Shown piece after piece: positions 57,016 through 64,000 of a DNA stretch of 64,000 nt. Made by a program: the position numbers and the translations under genes. The DNA comes from Isoetes taiwanensis. Its lineage: Eukaryota > Streptophyta > Lycopodiopsida > Isoetales > Isoetaceae. The notes beneath the pieces are model-generated. The model saw only the letters and a list, made by a program, of their open reading frames with translations. It was not told where the DNA came from and did no database searches. Position 1 is the stretch's first letter. Every line of letters begins with the position of its first letter. The DNA is taken from contig JAJEKV010000124.1 in assembly GCA_021234155.1 (NCBI GenBank), positions 1,941,094 to 2,005,093 on the forward strand, read 5' to 3'.

Positions 57016-57214
57016 TAAAAGAATAGAATGTATTTTTAACATGGTCAAGTTGGAAACCATTACAATTTTGTAGACTTAATTGGTAGCCAATCATTAGGAT
57101 TTTTCCCATCAAACTATTAATGTTTTGATTTACTTTGATGGTAATGGGTCGTACAACAAATTATGAAATGCTTTCTAAATATTTTATTACTTGTGTAGAG
57201 TAGAAAGAATATTT

Positions 57215-57815
57215 ATCTATCTATATGTAGTACTAAAGCCAAAATAAGATGATAGTTTGTGCGGCATCTTGGCCATTGAATTTTTTTAACTCATTTTCGT
57301 CCCTAGATTTTCGTCCAGGGATTCGGCAGTTTGTTTGGGGCGCACGGTTTTGTTTTTTCCAAAATTGGAATGAGAGTGTTGTCTCTTTGCTAAGGCTTTT
57401 GACTGGGCAGAGACTCGATTCCTTCTTAGGTATTGTATTAGGTAATTACTTCCCTTGTGGGGCACTAATGCCCATTGTATCCAATTCACGCCAGGCCGGA
57501 ATTGGGCTAATTTACAATTTAAACTCTTTGATTGCAATAGTAGAATTAGCAAAAGGCACTTAATGCCCAATTGCTAATTCGTGCTTGGCGTGTAAGAGAT
57601 TAATATCAAGAAAACTAGCCATTGTATGCAATTTACGCCAGGCGTGAATTGGGCTAATTTATAATTTAAACTCTTTGCACGCAAACTTAATTCGCACCTG
57701 GCATGAATTAGCATACTTTTTCAGAACCAAAAACTAAGATTTCAAAACTAAGGTTGAGCTCTCTCAAAACTAAGATTGAAAGAGCAAGAGTTCAAAACAG
57801 ATTCTAAACTTAGAC
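57215..57815 (+). mobile_element. Possible Helitron 5' end followed by a direct repeat
   Basis: 57215 reads A|TCTATCTATATGTAGTAC then TAAAGCC, reminiscent of plant Helitron 5' ends. A 58-bp direct repeat lies at 57473-57530 and 57620-57677 (CATTGTAT, AATTCACGCCAGGC, AATTGGGCTAATTT, AAACTCTTTG). Nothing coding. Confidence 0.35.
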
Positions 57816-58133
57816 ATGCCTGGCATCTATTTAACAAATCAGAAGTTAAAAAGATGTCAGGCTTACCTTAATCAACAACTCCAAACTGCTTACCTTGATC
57901 TGCCACAACAACTCCTAGCGCCTGCGCAAGTGCCAAAGAAAACTCTGCAAGCACCTAAGAACAAAATTCCTTATGCGCCTAAGCAGAGACAAAGGAAAAA
58001 GATGATGCTTTTCCAAAGCAGACGCCCAAAGACGATATACGGTCCTCGTGGATCGATACCGTATCAGGTTTACGCCATTACACGCATCCAAATGACGGTA
58101 ATGCCGACGAATACTCAAGCAAGGACGCCCTAG
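57816..58133 (+). CDS. Small Gln-rich hypothetical protein
   Basis: ATG at 57816, 105 codons: MPGIYLTNQKLKRCQAYLNQ, then a Gln/Leu/Pro-rich stretch and KKTLQAPKNKIPYAPKQRQR. No signal peptide, membrane segment or recognised domain. Low confidence that it is translated; an A-rich leader precedes it. Confidence 0.25.
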   Translation: MPGIYLTNQKLKRCQAYLNQQLQTAYLDLPQQLLAPAQVPKKTLQAPKNKIPYAPKQRQRKKMMLFQSRRPKTIYGPRGSIPYQVYAITRIQMTVMPTNTQARTP

Positions 58134-59700
58134 GGGGCAACTTGCAATGGTGCGCACACTTAGCAATGCGCGCACCTTTAGACCTTTAAACTATTAAAGG
58201 TAGACAAAGGGTCATGGCAACCCTAAACCTAACTGATAGCCTACATAAGGCACCAAACCCTAACATTCCCTTTTTTGCCCACAGACCTTCTAAGCTCCGA
58301 TTCGCGCGCCTGAGGAGTCAATTCCAACTCCCACGATCTGCCAAGATGCCCCAAATTTGTCGATCATCCTTCCGACCGCATCCCGGCGTAATGAGAGACA
58401 TGGACGCCTTCGATCAAGAGGAGGAACCAGGGATCAGGTATTTGGTCGATTGAATAGCTTAAACCTTATTCCAGCCTTCGAACTAGTAGGTTTAGCCTAT
58501 TAAATCGCCCTTAGTAGCCCAACAGACCCTGACATTGACTCTAACTAAAGAATTGACTCTATGTATTAGATTAGTTCTTATTAATTATGATCATATGATG
58601 GATGGTTGTATTCTGTGGGACTCATTGTATTGGGAAGAGTGGGTAGAGACTTAAAGCTTAGTAGATGATGCTCCTAGCTAGTCCCTCTTAGTGCATTACT
58701 AGAATTCGCCTGGTGGCACAAGAACCCCACCCGGTTGTGGGTGAAGGGGCCAGACCGGCTTAGAATGAGGTTCGTTCTCGACCTTGATCGATCCCTCCGG
58801 TGTGTAAGGCCCACCGGGATCGAGTGACTAGGTCTAATGGCTTGCCACCGAGTGTGGGTAAGGCATGGGCCCGACACCCGTGGGGGGGGAGTTCACCTTC
58901 CAAAGGGGTTAAGTCAATAAGGGCAGGGCCCCTAGTCACCTTGGGTCAGCATGTAGATCTCCTCGAGGGAGTGATCCCCACCGCCCCATCGGACCGGGAG
59001 ATGTAACCCAGAATAGCCCCTTTGGCTATGCACCCCATGGCTACAAAAGTCCCAACACTTTTCAACCTACTCGCAAAGTGTGCACATGAGGGGCGGATGG
59101 AGTGGACAACCCTAAGCCATGTTCTTATGCCAGCCCAATCCATTGTCATGATTCCGTCTGCCCGACCAACTCCTGGAGACCCAAGCTGGTCAGTCCTTCC
59201 CCGAGTCCGAGCCTTGGGTAGGAACTTCCTTTGTATTGTGCCGATCTTTGTCTATGCAGATATTGATGTGCCACCCTTCGAGGTGGATATATGATGTTAT
59301 GTTACCGACGTGTATGTTTACGCTTCCGCAGCCTAGGTAGGCCCCGAGGAAGACGGGTAAAATGACCCCTTCACTCTTCCCACTGTGGGACTCTAGGCGA
59401 CATGCGATATGTGGAGGGCCCCGATCGCTGTGGAGCTGGTGCGGGGATGAACTCCGTTGTATACGGTGCGGCATCAGATATGAGTAGGGGACGCCATTGG
59501 GTATCGTAGCTATGTTCTTGGAGACCAAGAGCAAAGCACCGACCATACCCCAGAGTACTAACTTGATAGGATCTTCAAGCCTCGAAAAGTGGGAAAATTT
59601 TTTCTCATTTTTGGTAGTTATGCTAAGCTAGTAACAGCTTAAGGAATTGGAACTTAATAAGACTAAAAAGAATGAGCCAAAAATTTGCCAAAATAGTAGG
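58134..59700. other. Unassigned GC-richer interval
   Basis: Contains a short plus frame at 58214-58453 (MATLNLTDSLHKAPNPNIPF...) of unknown nature, and 58670-59580, which is GC-rich with GGGCCC and CCCACC blocks and LTR-like in feel. No terminal repeats or primer site were found. Confidence 0.3.
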
Positions 59701-59701
59701 A

Positions 59702-59766
59702 TCTCACAAACCGCTACCGGGCAAAGAACTAAACTTTAGTTTTTGAGCGAGGCTAAGTCGTGAGAC
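59702..59766. promoter_or_regulatory. Hairpin 1 upstream of the H3-like gene
   Basis: TCTCAC...GTGAGA outer arms around a core GAACTAAACTTTAGTTTTTGA with AACTAAA/TTTAGTT pairing. Interior arms are partly mismatched. Same design as the other three hairpins. Confidence 0.75.
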
Positions 59767-59882
59767 ATCGAGCCAAGGTCACTCAAACATGACGAATTTG
59801 AGAAAACTAAGGTGGTAAGGCTAATTCTAAGATAGGAATTAATTAGAATAGCATGTTTTAATTACCTAAATTACTTAAAGAT

Positions 59883-59949
59883 GTGAGATTCGATTTCGCC
59901 CGGTCTAAAAACTAAACTTTAGTTTTTGAGCGGTAGCGACCGTGAGACC
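59883..59949. promoter_or_regulatory. Hairpin 2 upstream of the H3-like gene
   Basis: The core is a perfect 21-nt palindrome around AAAACTAAACTTTAGTTTT at 59907-59927, then GAGCGGTAGCGACCGTGAGAC. The left outer arm is diverged (GTGAGATTCG...), so the stem is shorter. It ends about 100 bp before the TATA box. Confidence 0.7.
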
Positions 59950-60050
59950 AATAAGTAGAAAAAGTCTGAAATAAGTGTAAGTTTTAATTAAATAGGTACC
60001 TTAGCAGGCTAAATAGAGCAACTTAAATTTTGACCTAAATTTTACCAGGC

Positions 60051-60058
60051 TATAAATA
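60051..60058 (+). promoter_or_regulatory. TATA box of the H3-like gene
   Basis: TATAAATA in the context GGCTATAAATAGAAG, 109 bp before the ATG; a pyrimidine-rich stretch at 60070-60120 fits the leader. Confidence 0.7.
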
Positions 60059-60159
60059 GAAGTAGGCCCCCTTCATTTGAACATTCCCGCCTTAGAAACC
60101 AGCTCTCGCTCCCTAAGGCGATCTTTGGCGCCCGAGATCCGATTGATGACCCGTCAAAC

Positions 60160-61419
60160 ATGGCACGGACCAAGCAGACTGCAAGGAAAGCCCGCCCAGC
60201 GAAGCTTACACCAGCCGCTGACGCCAAGACGATCCGGGCGATAAGCTTCAGAGCCTCAACTCTAACGGGCAATCTTCTTCGAGTGAGGGAGAACCTTCGA
60301 ACGAGCACAATTATGAAGAAGAAGTACACTCAGAAGCAGGGACGGAAGTGATTGAGGAAGAGGAGGAGGGAGCGCAGAGGGAAAAGAGAACCAAGGCCCG
60401 AGAGGAACAGAGGGATGCCGACGCCAGAGTCACCATTGAAGAACAAGTCGGGCCCGATTCGGCGAAAAAGAAGCGGAGGAGCAAAGAAGAGTGATGATGA
60501 AATGAGGCTCGAAAGCCGCAGAGGAAGCAGATCACGCTTTCATCAGAAATATGAACGCCAAGAAAGAAAAAGGGAACAAAAGAAGAGGAAGAGAGAAGAG
60601 GAGGAGACAAAAGCGGCCGAGGAACTGAAGAAGAAGAAGGGCAAAGCCGTGGAGCAGCCCAAAAGGAAGCTAAAGAAAATGCCCAATCCTAAGATAGTGA
60701 TAACCGAAAGACCACCTGATCAGCCCCCGGCCTCCTCGGACGATTCTGACGGAGATCATAATCCCAACACTGAGGGAGCAGGCTCCTCCAAACCCCGACT
60801 ATAGAGCAGGTGGTGACCGAAAGCGATAGCACCCGAGGAGGAGCAGCAGGACAAAGCTGAAGAAGCCCCTCCCACCCGAAATGGGACAGGAAGAAGCAAC
60901 CCCGGCCTGCCCGAGAGTCTTACGTCACCAATCCCATCAAAGTCTACGAGCGAAAGATGCGGGACCACGAGGCCTATATGAAGGAGTGGGAGGCATACAA
61001 CTCCTACTACCAGGAGAACAGGGTCAGGACCATCGAAGGGGGTCACCCCACAAAGCAGCAGACCCTACGACCCCCACCACCAAAGCCCAAGGTCCCGAAA
61101 AAGCCTTCCCAGAAGAAGCTCACTAAGAAGCAGTACCGAGCAAAGAGCACTACGGGAGTTTCGGCACTTCCAGCACAGCTACGGCTTCCTGATTCCCCAT
61201 GCCCCCTTTGCTCGGCTAGTTAGAGAGGTAATGCAGGATTTCAGGACTGACTTTAGGGTCACAGATGAAATGTCACTGGCATCGCAAGAAGCGGGTCGAA
61301 AGCGCTTTATAGTGCAACATTTTGAAGACTCAACATCTTGCACTGTCCATGCCAAACGAGTAACCCTTATGAGGCAAGACATGTATCTTGCTAGACGCAT
61401 TAAGGGAGAACGCCCTTAG
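60160..61419 (+). CDS. Giant histone H3-like (possibly CENH3-like) protein, frame-broken
   Basis: ATG at 60160 begins MARTKQTARKARPAKLTP: the first ten residues equal the tip of histone H3, including Lys4 and Lys9. A long charged linker follows in several frames: an acidic part (SSSSEGEPSNEHNYEEEVHS), a Lys/Arg/Glu helix (about 60480-60690), a Pro/Asp patch, then YERKMRDHEAYMKEWEAYNS and KKLTKKQYRAKST. From 61147 the H3 fold is clear: ALREFRHFQHSYGFLIPHAP, FARLVREVMQDFRTDF, then HFED, HAKRVTLM and LARRIKGER, stop at 61417. LIPxAPF and VTLM are more like plant CENH3 than canonical H3, and one extra residue near loop 1 fits too. At least four frame changes are needed, so it may be a pseudogene or contain assembly errors. 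Unbroken it would be about 415 residues against 136 for H3. Confidence 0.75.
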
Positions 61420-61563
61420 AACCTTTTGTAAATAATTGAAAATTTTGTAAAATGGAACAATTTTGTGTACTTTAGTTGCCTGAACTTGACTAATTAGGAC
61501 GAGTTAGCAGGTTTTAGCTTTTATTTCAGCAAAATAGGACATTTGCAGACCGAAAGGCGTGAT

Positions 61564-61630
61564 GTCTCACAGCTCGCGCCTGGTCGAAGAACTAAACTTT
61601 AGTTATTGAGCGAGGCGCAAGCTGTGAGAC
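61564..61630. promoter_or_regulatory. Hairpin 3, upstream of the second gene
   Basis: GTCTCACAGCTCGCGCCT on the left pairs with AGGCGCAAGCTGTGAGAC on the right at 17 of 18 positions, with inner AACTAAAC/TTTAGTT pairing. Total 67 nt. It could also mark the 3' end of the H3-like gene, 145 bp upstream. Confidence 0.9.
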
Positions 61631-61753
61631 CTTGCCCAAAACTTGCCCAAATTGACCAAATAAGGGGTCAATTCTACCTGATTTGATGAGCCCATCATCC
61701 TTACACCTTTAGTTCACCTAACTTGGACATGTTTTGATCAAAATGGGACTGAT

Positions 61754-61820
61754 GTCTCACAGCTCGCGCCTGGACTAGAAACTAAACTTTAGTTTTTGAG
61801 CGAGGCGCAAACTGTGAGAC
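61754..61820. promoter_or_regulatory. Hairpin 4, upstream of the second gene
   Basis: Same 67-nt design as hairpin 3, starting exactly 190 bp downstream of it: GTCTCACAGCTCGCGCCT...AGGCGCAAACTGTGAGAC with core AAACTAAACTTTAGTTTTTG. Confidence 0.9.
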
Positions 61821-62013
61821 CTCCTACCATTTCTTCACCAGAACTTGCCAAAATGATCTTCAACCTGTTGTATAGCATCTTGCAGTAATCCAGCCATGCT
61901 CTAACACTTGAACTAGTCTTCAAATTCCCATTTTGACCTCATTATAGACTACAAACACCCAACCCGAAAAATTTTCCATGTCCCTCAAAAAAAATTAGGG
62001 TTTTCCTCTTTTC

Positions 62014-62021
62014 TATAAATA
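62014..62021 (+). promoter_or_regulatory. TATA box of the second gene
   Basis: TATAAATA in CTTTTCTATAAATAAGTCCC. A CT-rich leader follows to the ATG at 62131. Confidence 0.7.
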
Positions 62022-62130
62022 AGTCCCTCATTTTACACGTAGCACCCTACAAGTTTGCTCCTGCTCTCTTAGCCGATTTTCCACTGAGGCGCTCTTGCAA
62101 CCATTTGCTACTCTCTTCTGCATTGAACTC

Positions 62131-63653
62131 ATGGCAACCTCTGATTTCCGCAGATGGTACAGCCAAATACCATCTTTGCCGAGGCCGACATCGATGAAAT
62201 TTTCCATGTCTTCCCTAAGGAGGTAGATGTCCAAGCAACTTTGCACGCAACCCCAAAATTTGCCAGAAGTCCCTCGTCTGAATTCCAAGCTAGGGTAGAG
62301 CCATCTCTAGTGCAGCTCCCACCTTATGTGAGGTTACTTTGTTCCTAGGCAATCCCTCGCAAGCAGCCTTTTAGGCGATGTTCAAAACATTGCCAAGTAC
62401 CTCAAAACAAGGCGCAGCAAGACGCCCGAGCCAATGGTCCTAACTGGCCAATAGGGACCAAATACTTCTCTTTCAACACCGCCTTTGGCAATTTTTCTAC
62501 CCATCGTGCCGAAAACACCGGTGGGAGAAACCTCCATTCCCCCCATGGACGTGGACCCATTAGCCATAGCAACAGAACAACGGCTCCTTACGCAATACGA
62601 ACAGGAGCAGGAAGGAATAGAAGAAGACTCAGAAGAAGAGGAATCAGAAGAGGAGGAAGACTACGTCGAACTCGACCCGCCGGAAGAGCGGAAGAGCGAG
62701 TAACAAGAGTGGCAAGACTTGAAAAAGCCGGGAAACTCTTAGAATCGCTGCCACCCTTGGGCTAGGCATTACAAGCCTAGCCCCCATCATTGTCGAAGGC
62801 GAAGAATTTTTGCTCCTAAGCGACATCCAAAATCTCCCGGAGTGCGAGAAAAGGGAATATCGACCTGAAGAGTTGCTGCACCAACTCCGAAGAACGGATC
62901 TGGACGACTTCATCGTCCGAGGAACCTCTGACTTCCCACTCCAAGTAAGGGAAGCCGACAATTACACGGGGAGTTGACCTCCGGAGCATCCAAGCCTTGC
63001 CAGAAGAAAAAAGTGTATTATGGAGGCGCAATCAGGCCGCAGACCAACTACCGACGGAGGAAGAGTTCCTTGCTCTACAGGAACAGATGGGGATTCGCCA
63101 CGCGACATCAAACATCTTAACGGCAAGCTCTTCGGCAACACCTCCCCCGAGAAGAGGGCGAAGTTCGACCTCGAGAGCTTCAGCAGAATACCGGACTATG
63201 TGGAGCTCACCACGCGGAGGTTGATGATTTTGGCGGGCGTATTACTGTAGAAATGGATACCGAAAGCAGCGTAGGATTCTCGGCTTCACGCAATCCATTG
63301 TGTCGCTGGCGTATTACCTTCCCCTCGCCGATGGACGGAAGAATAGCCGTAATTCAATCGCAGTTCACCCCGTGGGCTTAAGAAGGAGTGTCATGCTGAT
63401 CAGCAGCTCTTCGTGGATTTGGTTGCATGTTCGCCACTCCCCTCAACACCGGTATGCCATATCCCGTGAAGAGAGCCGTAGCACTCGGATAGCCGACTAC
63501 GCATATACCTTACATAAAAGGCAGTGGAAGAATCGGGCAAGGATCAAGTACTATACCGGACCGCAGTCGAAGACTTTACGAGCCAGTGGATTCTACCTGA
63601 ACTTGGGTCATTCAGCGGGAATGTTCCCAAGTGAAGAAGTTCCTAGAGGATAA
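62131..63653 (+). CDS. Unrecognised gene downstream of the H3-like gene (frame-broken)
   Basis: The first ATG after the TATA box is 62131; a longer frame starts at 62154 (MVQPNTIFAEADIDEIFHVF). Later blocks: an acidic run (EGIEEDSEEEESEEEEDYVE, 62600-62690), APIIVEGEEFLLLSDIQNLP and LDDFIVRGTSDFPLQVREAD (62780-62970), SIQALPEEKSVLWRRNQAAD (62980-63045), DIKHLNGKLFGNTSPEKRAK (63105-63160), FSRIPDYVELT, and a C-terminal block (SGFYLNLGHSAGMFPSEEVP, ending 63653). The composition is protein-like throughout but frames shift about five times. I do not recognise the family. Shared promoter design suggests it is expressed with the H3-like gene. Confidence 0.4.
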
Positions 63654-64000
63654 TCCATCCCACCGGCAAGTTATCAAGAATAGTTAGGAATCTTGATACC
63701 GGAAGTCTTTTGTAGTAAACATATTATATAATATAAATATAACTTCTTTTGCATTTTTAAATGTTTGTTGATATATTTTGTTCCACAACTATACCAACAA
63801 CACATATAATGCAAATGTAACAAACAAAACTAACCGCACAACCATGACCAATTGTGTATGCGTAAAGGGAACAACGAATGGTCGAGCAAAAACAGAGGCC
63901 CAACAGAGATGAAGAAACTCCCCGACAGGCAACCCCTTCAAAGGAACCTCTTCGAGGGATATGGCCCCATGACACCAGAAGAAGAGTTGTCGCAGATGCA
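63654..64000. other. Unassigned right edge
   Basis: AT-rich to about 63850, then mixed sequence. Possible start of another element; nothing assignable. Confidence 0.3.

Noticed and set aside
60352-60804. Independent basic protein gene inside the H3-like locus
   Set aside because: Its composition and position fit the linker of the H3-like frame after a one-base shift, and it lacks a natural start.
61564-61820. Metazoan-type histone 3' stem-loop
   Set aside because: The hairpins are 67 nt with a different core, occur upstream of both genes and not uniquely at the H3-like 3' end.

Overview
This is plant nuclear DNA from a repeat-rich, gene-poor part of what is probably a large streptophyte genome. 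The evidence is split coding exons with GT/AG introns, Helitron termini, Mutator-like (MULE), LINE, SINE and LTR-element remains, a fragment of a plant phytochrome gene, and TATAAATA promoters. I cannot name the species; a seed-free land plant or gymnosperm seems more likely than a compact angiosperm. No rRNA, real tRNA, CRISPR or bacterial operon structure is visible.

Layout. 1-2.5 kb: end of a minus-strand LTR retrotransposon (LTR plus primer-binding site) with a nested MITE. 2.9-3.9 kb: Helitron remnant. 7.1-8.5 kb: 3' end of a minus-strand LINE with its poly(A) tract. 8.5-15.8 kb: long tandem array of ~440-bp units, each with tRNA-type A and B boxes, interrupted by a Helitron-like segment. 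16.1-16.5 kb: broken phytochrome exon. 16.6-21.8 kb: two Helitrons head to head, one carrying captured exons. 21.9-22.4 kb: second MITE. 22.6 kb: acidic ORF.

23.4-33.0 kb is the most structured block on the left. A minus-strand MULE transposase and a plus-strand multi-exon gene (ParB-like, RING-like and FCP1/HAD-type domains) diverge from an array of nine 74-bp repeats, each centred on the near-palindrome GAACGGTGCCGTTC. 34.4-39.4 kb: GC-rich decayed LINE (ORF1-like, endonuclease, reverse transcriptase). 42.8-46.3 kb: two minus-strand Helitrons, one with Rep and helicase remnants and one with a possible captured LURP-one-like exon. 47-54.8 kb: minus-strand spliced coding remnants, a 29-bp palindrome array, tandem foldback hairpins and a CACCACATGTGG-rich tract. 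54.8-56.4 kb: another LINE 3' half.

59.7-63.7 kb holds the most surprising locus. A histone H3-like gene begins with the exact H3 tail tip MARTKQTARK and ends in a divergent H3 histone fold with centromeric-H3-like features, separated by about 330 residues' worth of charged linker. It and the next gene downstream each have two large hairpins with the core ACTAAACTTTAGTT upstream of a TATAAATA box.

Almost every long coding region here has single-base frame breaks, some in homopolymer runs. This means either pseudogenes or residual assembly indels; the sequence alone cannot decide. All domain calls are from reading motifs by eye; no search was run.
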